Positions 8,171 through 16,577 of a DNA stretch of 45,324 nucleotides are shown here, one piece after another. A model generated the notes under the pieces. That model searched no databases, was not told the origin of the DNA, and saw nothing but the letters and a program-made list of their open reading frames with translations. Made by a program: the position numbers and the translations under genes. Location: the NCBI GenBank assembly GCA_030595925.1, contig JAUVLC010000004.1, positions 1 to 45,324 of the forward strand, read 5' to 3'. How positions within the stretch are numbered: position 1 is the first letter of the stretch; each line of letters opens with the position of its first letter. The stretch comes from Clostridia bacterium. GTDB lineage: Bacteria; CBDUZB01; JAGLHV01.

Positions 8171-10126
8171 ATGTATGTCAAAAGATTGGTTTTAATAATG
8201 GACAGGTTTCGAGTTAAATATTTAAAAATTAAATTATTAAAGCTTTTATTCTTAATGATTTGTTTTTATCCCATGAATAATTTTTTTCATAAAGAATGTG
8301 AAGGGGCTAAAAGACAAAAGAAGCCGTTTTTTAAACTTGCTGAATGCGGAACGGAGAAAATTGTAAAATATGAAAAATATGGTGAATTTAAAAATGTGGG
8401 TACTTTTGATTATAGATTTGTAATAAAAGACGAAAAAAGGTTATCCAGAGCTGTGGGTGAAGGTATTTTCCCTAATTTAGAATCTGTGACAAAGGATAAA
8501 TTATATAAAAAATTAAGGGAAGAAGGGAGACTTAAAGGTAGCCATTGGGATTATGTTTCCACATCTGACCCAACTGCCGATTTTTTCGTTTGGGCAACAG
8601 CGAATGAGGAACCGGGGGTAAAATTGTTTTTTACAGCAAAGGCTTTAGAGAATGCGGGTCTTTATCTCCATGCCATTAAAGCTTATCGGGCAGCAATGAT
8701 TTTTTTCCCCCGTTCAATGTGTTGGAGCCGTGATGGTCTTTGGGCATGGTTTATTGCTCCGGCTGCCTGGAGTGCAATCACTAATTTAATCCGTATGCAT
8801 CCTGAACTTGAAATGAAATTGGTAGATGCTTATGTTAAAATAGAAAAATCTGTTGATGGATATCCGCATAAGACCCGTGTAGTAGTAACCCCCGGACAAT
8901 TAATTCGTTGTAAGGATGGCAGTAATAAAAAAGTGCGGATTGATAGTAATAAATTTAAAATAATACAACGCCGGGGTGGAAAAGTAAGTTGCGTCCAATA
9001 TGAAAATGGACATTGGGAATTACAGGTTAAAGGAAAACCGTTTTTTGTGCGAGGAGTGCAGTATAATCCAACTAAAGTCGGTAAAGATTATCGATGGAAT
9101 TGGATGAAAGCGGATGAAAATAATAATGGTTTAATTGATACGGCATATGAAACATGGGTAGATAAAAATCGTAATAATAAAAAAGATAATAATGAAAAAA
9201 TTGTCGGCGATTTTAAATTACTTAAAAAAATGGGATGTAATGCAATTCGTCTTTTTAATAATACTATTTTGAATAAAGAATTGCTTGGTGATATGTATAA
9301 TACTTATGGTATAGGAGTATTTATTTGTGATCCGTTGGGAGCTTATACAGTCCATTCCGAGGCAGATTGGGTGGAGGGGACGGATTATAGTGATTACCAA
9401 CAGTGTGAAAAGATGAAAGAAGCAGTGCGTCAAACCGTTATCGAATGTAGGGGTGAACCATGGTTGTTGGGATATATTCTGGGTAATGAAAACAATATGT
9501 CTTCTGATTATACAGGGGTAAATGCAACCAGAACTCAAGCCTCTTTACAACCTGAAATCTATGCAAAATTTCTTAATGAAGTCGCAAAAATGGTTCACGA
9601 ACTTGACTCCGAACATCCTGTTGGTGTAGGGAATGTTGGTTTGGGACTTGTTGAAACCTACGCAGTTTATGCCCCGGAGCTTGATTTTATAGGGATAAAT
9701 GAATATTCCGGAGCCAATGGATTTGGAACATTATGGATTAAAGCCGGTAAATTAATTAATCGTCCCATACTTATCACCGAACTTGGATGTGATGCCTATG
9801 CTACAGGAAAGGGAATGGATGAAAATGCACAGGCAGAATATCATCATAATTGCTGGAAGGATATTTTATATAACTCACTGGGAAAACCAGGTAAAGGGAA
9901 TGCAATTGGAGGAATAGTATTTGAATGGTTAGATGAGTGGTGGAAGGATAGTCGTGGAGACCCAATAGATATTCAGAATAATGAACCAACTTGTGAGATG
10001 GCTTTTCCGGATGGCTGGAGTCAGGAAGAATGGTTAGGTATTGTTGGACAGGGAGATGGAAAAAAGAGTCCGTTTCTGCGTGATTTGAGACAGACGTATT
10101 TTGTTTATAAAGAGTTGTGGAGATGA
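8171..10126 (+). CDS. Secreted glycoside hydrolase with GH2-like TIM barrel and EF-hand-like loops
   Basis: This is a 651-residue exported enzyme, probably cleaving or remodelling a polysaccharide. An N-terminal hydrophobic stretch (about residues 18-37) acts as a signal peptide or anchor. Residues about 60-270 are helical and unassigned. The TIM barrel begins near 285 with GKPFFVRGVQYNPT. The likely acid/base is E440 in LGNENN and the likely nucleophile is E537 in LITELGCDAY, the arrangement of clan GH-A enzymes such as GH2. D315-D323 (DENNNGLID) and D331-E342 (DKNRNNKKDNNE) look like calcium loops inserted in the barrel. AGGGG precedes the ATG. The substrate cannot be told from sequence. 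Confidence 0.72.
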   Translation: MYVKRLVLIMDRFRVKYLKIKLLKLLFLMICFYPMNNFFHKECEGAKRQKKPFFKLAECGTEKIVKYEKYGEFKNVGTFDYRFVIKDEKRLSRAVGEGIFPNLESVTKDKLYKKLREEGRLKGSHWDYVSTSDPTADFFVWATANEEPGVKLFFTAKALENAGLYLHAIKAYRAAMIFFPRSMCWSRDGLWAWFIAPAAWSAITNLIRMHPELEMKLVDAYVKIEKSVDGYPHKTRVVVTPGQLIRCKDGSNKKVRIDSNKFKIIQRRGGKVSCVQYENGHWELQVKGKPFFVRGVQYNPTKVGKDYRWNWMKADENNNGLIDTAYETWVDKNRNNKKDNNEKIVGDFKLLKKMGCNAIRLFNNTILNKELLGDMYNTYGIGVFICDPLGAYTVHSEADWVEGTDYSDYQQCEKMKEAVRQTVIECRGEPWLLGYILGNENNMSSDYTGVNATRTQASLQPEIYAKFLNEVAKMVHELDSEHPVGVGNVGLGLVETYAVYAPELDFIGINEYSGANGFGTLWIKAGKLINRPILITELGCDAYATGKGMDENAQAEYHHNCWKDILYNSLGKPGKGNAIGGIVFEWLDEWWKDSRGDPIDIQNNEPTCEMAFPDGWSQEEWLGIVGQGDGKKSPFLRDLRQTYFVYKELWR

Positions 10127-10234
10127 TGAATAAGAACCGGATTATCGCAGTAAAAATGGTGTGTGCTTTTACGGTATAATTTTAGTATTTGGGTATGCAG
10201 AAATAAAATTTTATTTATGAGAACCTAATTATTA

Positions 10235-10264
10235 TTGACAAAAAGGAACAAGTTTTAGTAGAAT
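10235..10264 (+). promoter_or_regulatory. Promoter of the second uncharacterised paralogue
   Basis: TTGACA (10235-10240), 18 bp, TAGAAT (10259-10264), 42 bases before the ATG at 10306. Confidence 0.55.
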
Positions 10265-10305
10265 TTAGTTAGTGATAATGCTAAGCGTATTAATATTTAA
10301 AGGAT

Positions 10306-11037
10306 ATGGCAATGAACAATATAATTGAGGATAGTGATAAACTTATATATTGCTATAAGTTTATATTTAACAATGGAATGGAAAAAGAATTTAAAATCGT
10401 TCTTGATAAAAAAAATTTAAGTTTAATTCAAAGAGAAGAAAGTAAAAAATATCCTGAATGGGCAGAATTAAAATTTTTTAAATGCCCTAATTGTCTTTTA
10501 GATGAAAAAAAACATAAGTTTTGTCCAATAGCAATAGGCCTTGTTAATGTATTTGAATCTTTTTCTTCTCTTATTTCTTATGATAAAGTAACTGTGATAA
10601 TCGAGACTGAAGCAAGAAAATATATGAAACATACTACAGTGCAAAATGCTTTGAGTTCTTTAATAGGTATATACATGGTTACCACAGGGTGTCCTATTAT
10701 GGAAAAATTGAAACCTATGATTTGTTATCATTTGCCTTTTGCTACGGAAGAAGAAACGAGATATCGAGTATTAACAATGTATTTATTTGCACAATATTTT
10801 TTATTCAAAAAAGGAAAGAAACCGGATTGGGAATTAAAAAAATTGACTAATATTTACAATGATATTCAGATAGTTAATAAAAATTTTTGTAAAAGGATTT
10901 CCGCTATTCAAACTGAAGATGCAAGTATTAATGCCCTCATTGTCCTTGATTGCTTTGTTAGTTTTGTGACATTTGCAATAAATCAAAAAATGCCGGAGCA
11001 AATAGAAAATTTGTTTAATGCTTATTTAGAAAATTAG
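10306..11037 (+). CDS. Uncharacterised protein with C-x2-C-x9-C motif, copy 2
   Basis: This is a 243-residue paralogue of the protein at 6352-7080. It shares the same block order: CYKFIFNNGMEKEFKIVL, PEWAELKFFKCPNC with C60, C63 and C73, LKPMICYHLPFATEEETRYR, and NIYNDIQIVNKNF. The two look clearly homologous over their full length but well diverged at both ends, which suggests an old duplication. It has its own promoter. No membrane segment or known catalytic motif is visible. The flanked glycosidase and rhomboid-like genes may be functionally linked, but nothing here proves it. Confidence 0.72.
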   Translation: MAMNNIIEDSDKLIYCYKFIFNNGMEKEFKIVLDKKNLSLIQREESKKYPEWAELKFFKCPNCLLDEKKHKFCPIAIGLVNVFESFSSLISYDKVTVIIETEARKYMKHTTVQNALSSLIGIYMVTTGCPIMEKLKPMICYHLPFATEEETRYRVLTMYLFAQYFLFKKGKKPDWELKKLTNIYNDIQIVNKNFCKRISAIQTEDASINALIVLDCFVSFVTFAINQKMPEQIENLFNAYLEN

Positions 11038-11102
11038 TTTTTTCTAATATTTTTAAAAACTTACCTTATCGTCAAAATTTTCCTAGAATGCAATAAAAGT
11101 GC

Positions 11103-11131
11103 TTGTTTAAAAAGAAATAATTTGGTATACT
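11103..11131 (+). promoter_or_regulatory. Extended -10 promoter of the LRR lipoprotein gene
   Basis: TTGTTT (11103-11108), 17 bp, TATACT (11126-11131) preceded by TGG. The expected start of transcription falls at about 11138, five bases before a perfect hairpin. Confidence 0.6.
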
Positions 11132-11142
11132 TCTTGAAATAG

Positions 11143-11181
11143 ACCAATTATTATTTAATCAGTGCTTAAATAATAATTGGT
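11143..11181 (+). promoter_or_regulatory. Perfect 16-bp inverted repeat at the 5' end of the LRR mRNA leader
   Basis: ACCAATTATTATTTAA (11143-11158) and its exact reverse complement (11166-11181) are separated by the 7-base loop TCAGTGC. It lies just after the predicted transcription start and ends 11 bases before the AGGAGG ribosome site. It has no T tract, so it is not a classical terminator. It could be a 5' stability hairpin, or a DNA operator for a dimeric regulator. Confidence 0.7.
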
Positions 11182-11207
11182 AATAATTTAATAGGAGGTT
11201 TTTGGGG

Positions 11208-13187
11208 ATGGTAAAAAAACTAATAAATATGGGATTTGTTTTTGTTTTAATGTTAGTTTTGGTTGGTTGTTCTAAAAAGGAAAAGGAGAAGGAAGTAGTA
11301 GAGGAAAAAGACAATATAGAGAGTAAAGTCATAAAAAAAGAAAATCGGATTTTATCCGATGATGTGAAAATTGAGCGGCAAATTCAAAAAATTGTAAGCC
11401 GGACTCAAAAAGATTTTGTAAAAGGAGAACTTTCTTTAGCTAAAAAAATACCGGTGTTGTTAGGTAAAAGATGGAAAGAGAAACCAATAAGGAAAACAAA
11501 GTCGAAAAGTTCTCCGGAATTTGTTGCGGATGTTGGTTTGAGAAAATTTAGTTTTCGTGGTAAGAAGTTAACGGAATTTCCTTCTGAAATATTAAAACAG
11601 ACGAATTTATCAGAGTTGGATTTATCAGGGAATAGATTAACCTGTGTACCTGAAGAAATTAGTAAGTTGAGTAATTTAAAACGATTAAATTTATCAGGTA
11701 ATAAGCTAAAAAAATTTCCTGAGGAAATTGTAAGTCTGACTAGTTTAACAATGCTGGATCTATCTTCTAATAAGATAGGAAAAATTTCTGCGGAACTCGA
11801 TAATCTAAGTAATTTAAAATGGTTAAATTTACATAGTAATGAATTAAGCGAAATTTCTGAGGGATTCGGTAAACTTACCGATTTAGAATGGTTAAATTTA
11901 GATAATAATAAATTAAAAAAGATTTCCGGGCAAATAAGAAGTCTGGGTAATTTAAAATGGTTAAATTTAAATAATAATAGGCTAAAAAGGATTCCTTTGG
12001 AATTGGGTTGTTTAACTAATTTGAAACGGTTAAGTTTACATGGTAACAGAATTAAAAAAATACCTATGGAAATTAGTAACTTGAGGAATTTGGAACAATT
12101 GGACTTATCCAATAATAAAGTAGTTTTAATTCCCGGAAATATTGATAATTTAATTAATTTGGAATGGTTAAATTTATCTGTTAATCGAATAAAAACAATT
12201 CCTGCCCGAATTGATGGGTTGGTTAATTTAAAATGGCTGTATTTATCAGAAAACAGTTTAACGGATATTCCGGAGGAAATCAGTAAATTAACCAGCCTAA
12301 TAGAATTACATTTATTTAGCAACCAGTTAATTAGTATTCCCAGAGAATTGGGTAATTTAGTTGATATAAAAAGGGTGCAGTTACAATATAATCAATTAAC
12401 CCATATTCCTAAGGAAATTGGCCGTTTAAGTAATTTAGAAAAGTTGAATTTGCATAATAACGGATTAGTGGCCATTCCCGAGGAAATTGTTAATTTAACT
12501 AATTTAAGAGAGTTAGATTTGTCTTTTAATCAACTAAGGGCAATTCCTGAGGAAGTCGGCAAACTAAGTAATTTAAAAAAATTAAATTTATCTTTTAATC
12601 AACTGGAAGATGTTCCCGGGGGAATTGAGAAATTGTCAAATTTGGAATGGTTGGATTTGTCGCTTAATAAATTAACAGAAGTTTCCCCACAAATTTGTAA
12701 ATTGACTAATTTAAAATCATTAAATTTAGCAATTAATTACTTAAATGAAATTCCTGAGGAAATTAAAAATTTATTGAATTTAACCTCATTAAATTTGTTT
12801 GGTAATTGTAATTTAATAAAATTTCCCATAGAGATATGTTCCTTGATCAATTTAAATGAATTAGATTTATCCGGCAATAGATTAGTAAGTCTACCCGGGG
12901 AAATCGGCAATTTGACTAATTTGACAAAATTGGATTTGTCGTTTAATTATTTAACAGAACTTCCGCTTGAAATTGGTAATTTAATTGATTTAAAAGAATT
13001 AAATTTAGTGAGGAATCAATTGCAGACAATACCGGAACAAATTGTTAAAATGATTAATCTTAAACGTTTATATCTGTATTGTAATAATCCCACCCGGGAA
13101 ACAGTAAATTGGATTGAGAACTCATTTAAATCATCATGTCCCCAATGTGATGTGGTAATTACTCAAAGTATATTTGGACAAAAATAG
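11208..13187 (+). CDS. Leucine-rich-repeat lipoprotein
   Basis: This is an exported lipid-anchored protein made almost wholly of LRRs, probably a surface or periplasmic binding scaffold. The signal peptide ends in LVLVGC with the lipidated Cys21, followed by a Lys/Glu-rich linker. From about residue 107 I count 22 repeats of about 23 residues with the pattern NLxxLxLSxNxLxxIPxEI, plus a partial repeat in front. A short Cys-containing cap closes the array (NSFKSSCPQCDVV). I choose ATG 11208 because AGGAGG lies nine bases upstream. The TTG at 11202 is too close to it. The repeat type is that of plant/bacterial-like 23-mers. The ligand is unknown. Confidence 0.85.
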   Translation: MVKKLINMGFVFVLMLVLVGCSKKEKEKEVVEEKDNIESKVIKKENRILSDDVKIERQIQKIVSRTQKDFVKGELSLAKKIPVLLGKRWKEKPIRKTKSKSSPEFVADVGLRKFSFRGKKLTEFPSEILKQTNLSELDLSGNRLTCVPEEISKLSNLKRLNLSGNKLKKFPEEIVSLTSLTMLDLSSNKIGKISAELDNLSNLKWLNLHSNELSEISEGFGKLTDLEWLNLDNNKLKKISGQIRSLGNLKWLNLNNNRLKRIPLELGCLTNLKRLSLHGNRIKKIPMEISNLRNLEQLDLSNNKVVLIPGNIDNLINLEWLNLSVNRIKTIPARIDGLVNLKWLYLSENSLTDIPEEISKLTSLIELHLFSNQLISIPRELGNLVDIKRVQLQYNQLTHIPKEIGRLSNLEKLNLHNNGLVAIPEEIVNLTNLRELDLSFNQLRAIPEEVGKLSNLKKLNLSFNQLEDVPGGIEKLSNLEWLDLSLNKLTEVSPQICKLTNLKSLNLAINYLNEIPEEIKNLLNLTSLNLFGNCNLIKFPIEICSLINLNELDLSGNRLVSLPGEIGNLTNLTKLDLSFNYLTELPLEIGNLIDLKELNLVRNQLQTIPEQIVKMINLKRLYLYCNNPTRETVNWIENSFKSSCPQCDVVITQSIFGQK

Positions 13188-13215
13188 AAAGTGAGTGGTG
13201 TTTTAAAAAAGCGGA

Positions 13216-13278
13216 TAATTTAACCCGAAGTTGCCTGTGTTGTATGAAACCGGCAATATTCGGGTTAAATTACTTTTT
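13216..13278 (+). terminator. Rho-independent terminator after the LRR gene
   Basis: TAATTTAACCCGAA (13216-13229) pairs perfectly with its reverse complement at 13259-13272. A second stem TTGCC/GGCAA sits inside the loop, and CTTTTT follows. The 14-bp AT-flanked stem could also work on the opposite strand. Confidence 0.8.
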
Positions 13279-13289
13279 CGACGTATTAA

Positions 13290-13318
13290 TTGATTTTTTA
13301 AATTAAAAATGGTATAAT
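13290..13318 (+). promoter_or_regulatory. Extended -10 promoter of the small lipoprotein gene
   Basis: TTGATT (13290-13295), 17 bp, consensus TATAAT (13313-13318) preceded by TGG. It is 63 bases before the ATG at 13381. Confidence 0.65.
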
Positions 13319-13380
13319 TTAAAAGAGTGAGAAATTTGATTTATAAACTGTTTTTAAAAGAATGTAAACGAGGATAAAAA

Positions 13381-13809
13381 ATGAAAAAAAATTTTTGTTT
13401 TCTTGTTTTTGTTTTTTTTCTTTCTGGGTGTAGTTTTTTTTTCAGAAGCATTCAGGTTGCTAAATTACCTTCCCAGGAAGATATTTTTGTTACTTCAGGG
13501 GATATCTCTGTTTCTTATGAACCTATAGGGTTTATTCGTGTAAAAAAATATGGATTTAAATTATTTTGGTATATTACTATAGTAGGAGTGGATTTAGATG
13601 AGGCAATTAATAAACTTTTTATAAAAAAAGCAAGAGAGATGGGAGCGGAAGGAATAATAAATGTTGAATATAAATATTCTGTTTCCCCTTCTGGTACTTA
13701 TGAACAGATTGCAGTTATCGGAACGATTATTCCTTCGGTGACGGCGACAGGACTTGCTGTAAAATTAACACCGGAAAAAAAGAAAGAACCTGGCTTTTTT
13801 AAGAAATAA
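13381..13809 (+). CDS. Small lipoprotein with YbjQ-like fold segment
   Basis: This is a 142-residue exported lipoprotein. The signal peptide ends in FFLSGCSFF, with the lipid Cys at residue 17. The mature part contains ISVSYEPIGFIRV and later AREMGAEGIINVEYKY, a pattern seen in YbjQ-like small domains that form oligomers. That similarity is from memory and is weak. The C-terminus is basic. It has its own promoter and terminates four bases before the nitroreductase gene, so the two are probably cotranscribed. No catalytic motif is seen and no function can be given. Confidence 0.7.
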   Translation: MKKNFCFLVFVFFLSGCSFFFRSIQVAKLPSQEDIFVTSGDISVSYEPIGFIRVKKYGFKLFWYITIVGVDLDEAINKLFIKKAREMGAEGIINVEYKYSVSPSGTYEQIAVIGTIIPSVTATGLAVKLTPEKKKEPGFFKK

Positions 13810-13813
13810 TAAT

Positions 13814-14350
13814 ATGAAATTTATTGAGTTGGTAAAAAAAAGATGTAGTGTGAGAAAATATTTATCCAAGACAGTGTCCAGGGAAGTTATAAATAGATGT
13901 TTGGAGGCGGCAAGGCTTGCACCATCGGCTTGTAATTCTCAACCATGGAGTTTTATTGTCATTGATGATGAGAAAACAAGAAATAAGTTTGCAGAAAAAG
14001 TGTTTTCCGGTATTTATTCTTTGAGTTCATTTGCGAAAACAGCTCCGCTATATATTGTTGTTGTTACTCAACAGTCTGGTTATGCTGCACGTCTGGGTGG
14101 TTATTTTAAGGGGACACAATATAGTTTAATTGATATTGGCATAGCTTGTGAGCATTTTATATTACAAGCTACTGAGGAGGGATTGGGAACTTGTTGGTTG
14201 GGGTGGTTTAATGAAAAAAAAGTAAAAGAGGTTTTAGGTATATCTGGTGGAAAAAAAGTTGATATTATAATTAGTATGGGATATGCCGATACTTCTTGTT
14301 TGCCTGATAAAAAAAGAAAGTCATTAAAGGAAATTAGCCGATTTTATTAA
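13814..14350 (+). CDS. Nitroreductase family protein (FMN)
   Basis: This is a 178-residue FMN-dependent oxidoreductase of the nitroreductase fold. FMN-binding residues are seen in KKRCSVRKYLSK at the N-terminus and APSACNSQPWSFIVID near residues 36-51. The C-terminal GLGTCWLGWF and GYADTS segments also fit. Many relatives reduce nitro compounds, quinones or flavins, but the true substrate cannot be read from sequence. It starts four bases after the lipoprotein gene. The length is at the short end of the family, like many thermophile and clostridial versions. Confidence 0.9.
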   Translation: MKFIELVKKRCSVRKYLSKTVSREVINRCLEAARLAPSACNSQPWSFIVIDDEKTRNKFAEKVFSGIYSLSSFAKTAPLYIVVVTQQSGYAARLGGYFKGTQYSLIDIGIACEHFILQATEEGLGTCWLGWFNEKKVKEVLGISGGKKVDIIISMGYADTSCLPDKKRKSLKEISRFY

Positions 14351-14357
14351 ATTCAAT

Positions 14358-14493
14358 GAGACTTAGAGTTTTTATTTGAAAAAACTCTGTAGTCGAATTG
14401 ATCCTTCGACTACTGAACGAAGTCGGAGGGTATTATTTAGTAAAAATAGAGACTTAGAGTTTTTATTTGAAAAAACTCTGTAGTCGAATTGAT
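14358..14493. repeat. Two 45-base direct repeats, each encoding a hairpin
   Basis: Copy 1 is 14358-14402 and copy 2 is 14449-14493, identical by eye. Each can fold with AGAGTTTTT against AAAAACTCT and an outer GACT/AGTC. Each is followed by a CTTCG...GTCGGAGGGT tail. In copy 1 the tail forms a short hairpin (CCTTCGACT/AGTCGGAGG). In copy 2 the tail is interrupted by about 28 extra bases. Confidence 0.75.
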
Positions 14494-14548
14494 TCTTCGG
14501 CACTTCGTTTTGCTCAGCATAAACTTTCTTGAAAGGAGTCGGAGGGTT

Positions 14549-14625
14549 CCCCGCAGTTTGTTGTGCAAAAGTTATGAGAGATAAACCTTTGATATCTCGC
14601 AGTAATGCTGCGGGGTGGCTTTTTT
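14549..14625 (+). terminator. Structured terminator or small RNA 3' end
   Basis: CCCCGCAG (14549-14556) pairs with CTGCGGGG (14608-14615), enclosing GAGATA/TATCTC, and TGGC plus six T residues follow (14620-14625). CGCAG (14598-14602) can instead pair locally with CTGCG (14608-14612), so two folds compete. It may end the nitroreductase transcript or a separate small RNA. The competing pairings recall an attenuator, but no aptamer is recognised. Confidence 0.5.
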
Positions 14626-14652
14626 AAAGATTGTCTTTTGATGGATTTTAAC

Positions 14653-14681
14653 TTGACAAAAAATTAAAGTAAAGGTAAACT
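14653..14681 (+). promoter_or_regulatory. Weak promoter candidate for the cyclase-domain gene
   Basis: TTGACA is perfect (14653-14658). Seventeen bases later stands TAAACT (14676-14681), only a 4/6 match. A TATAAA further on is too far away. Confidence 0.3.
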
Positions 14682-14797
14682 TTTATAAAGATATTTTTTG
14701 TTGGGTAAGTTGTTTCGATTTTGATGCAATAAAGTGGATATAATGGGGCTTAGTAATATCAATAAATTCTATTTGCATGTTTAATCAAGGATGTTCT

Positions 14798-16438
14798 ATG
14801 AACAAAGTGATAAAAAGTTTAATTTTTGGCTTAGTTGTTTCTTTTAGTTTGCAATCTATTCCATATTTTCCACTTGAATGGACATTAACTTTCACTATTC
14901 TATTGATGATTTTATTTTTTAAAATAGCAAATTTAGCTATAATTTTTAGTATTTTTTTGTTGGCATTTCCCATGTTTTATCATTCTAATGAATTGGCCTT
15001 TTTGTATCTTGTTTTCGGTTTGAGTTTTGTTCTTGTATTTAATCAATCTTTTAAATTTACCGAAATTTCTCTTTTAATATTCAGTATGCCTCTCCTTGGC
15101 AGTTATAATACCTTTGGTTTTTTTATTCCTCTCGAGTTTATTATTGTTCCTCTGGTTCCGTTGTTGTTGGGAGGGGAAAGTGTTTTGATAGTAATTTTGA
15201 GTGGTTTGTTTTATAGTGTAGTAAAGATTATTAATCTTCAGGAATATGTTGGTTATGTTTTGATTGATTTACCTGATTTTTCTTTTTATAATTTAACTTC
15301 GTATCCTATTCTTTTTTATGACTTGAGCTGGATGATGGATAAATTTCATCCGATTGTTGATTTAATCAAATTAAAAGATATTTTGCTAAATATATGCAAG
15401 GTTTTTCTGAACAATTCTACATTAATTTTGCAGATGACTTTTTGGGGTGTAAGTACTTATGTAATAAAGTATTTTCAAGGATTAAAGAAACAGTTTTCTT
15501 TTGTTCTCGGATATTTAATTAGTTTATTTTTGATGTTTTTTCTTTATTTCTTGATTGCATTACTTAATCCCCAAAAATTGGAATATTCTCTAATTAGTTT
15601 TTGTTTCTCTTTAACTGTTATTTATTCGATAATTTGTGGTATGGCATTATTAAAAAAATATAGTATTTTTGATTTATATAACAAGTTTGTAGCTAAATAT
15701 AAGCAAAAGAAAAAAGAGGAAAATGAGATGTTTCAAAAATCACTTTTTTCTGATGCTCCTTTAGAACCTTCTTCCGAAATTATACAAGAGAAAAAACAGG
15801 AAGAGCATAAAGAAGAATTAACTATTGACAATTTAAGTTTAGATAAATTAAGTTTGGAAGAAGCAGTGCAATTATCTGTTCGGCTGAATGAATATATTAA
15901 TGAAAATTTTTCTGTTTATCAAACATTTTTAGGTGTTGATATATTTAAATCATCTAAACTTAAACAAGACGAGTCAGAAGATGCTATTCAATTTTCTTTT
16001 GAACATTTTCATCAATTTGTAGATAAGCTTGTTTCCGCTTTTGGTGCTAAATTGTTAAATCGCAGTGGGGATGGGGTTCTTTATTCCTTTGAAAAAGCGG
16101 ATAGAGCTGTATTTGCCGGAAGAGCGGTTTTAACTCGATTGAAATTTTTTAATCAAAAAATCAGCAAATTGAAAACCCCTTTACAGGTTAAGTTAGGAGT
16201 CAATACAGGGAAGGTTATAAGAGACAAGGATGCAGACGGGGGGAAAACTTTTAGTCGTGCTTTGGATTTAACCGGACACTTATTAAAGTTGGCACATCAA
16301 AATCAAATTTTAATTGGTGAGGACACCTATAATGCTTTGGAAGATAAATCTTTTACCAGAAAAGTGTTTTTTTCTGAAGAAGATAATATAGAAGTATATA
16401 CTTTAAAAGAAGAATTTATATTTAAAGTAGGTGTTTAA
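14798..16438 (+). CDS. Membrane protein with C-terminal class III cyclase-homology domain
   Basis: The N-terminal 300 residues form about eight or more hydrophobic helices. A charged linker (about 310-355) leads to a cytosolic domain resembling class III adenylate/guanylate cyclases. Both metal Asp positions are present: D381 in LGVDIFK and D425 in RSGDGVLYSF, with VKLGVNTGKV after them. The usual N-x3-R substrate and transition-state motif is not visible: RALDLTGHLLKLAHQNQILI stands there. It may therefore bind nucleotide without making cAMP, or use another substrate. I prefer ATG 14798, with AAGGA seven bases upstream, over ATG 14777. Confidence 0.65.
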   Translation: MNKVIKSLIFGLVVSFSLQSIPYFPLEWTLTFTILLMILFFKIANLAIIFSIFLLAFPMFYHSNELAFLYLVFGLSFVLVFNQSFKFTEISLLIFSMPLLGSYNTFGFFIPLEFIIVPLVPLLLGGESVLIVILSGLFYSVVKIINLQEYVGYVLIDLPDFSFYNLTSYPILFYDLSWMMDKFHPIVDLIKLKDILLNICKVFLNNSTLILQMTFWGVSTYVIKYFQGLKKQFSFVLGYLISLFLMFFLYFLIALLNPQKLEYSLISFCFSLTVIYSIICGMALLKKYSIFDLYNKFVAKYKQKKKEENEMFQKSLFSDAPLEPSSEIIQEKKQEEHKEELTIDNLSLDKLSLEEAVQLSVRLNEYINENFSVYQTFLGVDIFKSSKLKQDESEDAIQFSFEHFHQFVDKLVSAFGAKLLNRSGDGVLYSFEKADRAVFAGRAVLTRLKFFNQKISKLKTPLQVKLGVNTGKVIRDKDADGGKTFSRALDLTGHLLKLAHQNQILIGEDTYNALEDKSFTRKVFFSEEDNIEVYTLKEEFIFKVGV

Positions 16439-16577
16439 AAATAAAAGATATGGGGGCTGTTTTTGGGTAAATTTTTCATAAAGGGAAAAAGTTGCTTTTA
16501 AACGAAAAAAAATTGTAATTCTTTAAATTGTGGAATTTTTGGAAAACAATAATAAATAAAAGGGATAAGACTTATGT

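Larger units (their letters stand above)
14351..14797. other. Non-coding stretch with a duplicated hairpin, terminator and possible promoter
   Basis: No gene is seen in this stretch. It holds two 45-base direct repeats, a complex terminator-like structure (14549-14625) and a weak promoter candidate at 14653. The last 21 bases include an in-frame ATG at 14777, which I did not choose as the start of the next gene. Confidence 0.6.

Noticed and set aside
11405-12322. Long minus-strand open frame (305 codons) opposite the LRR gene
   Set aside because: It is the mirror of the repetitive LRR coding sequence. It has repeated low-complexity Leu/Ser patterns, no ribosome site and no recognisable domain.
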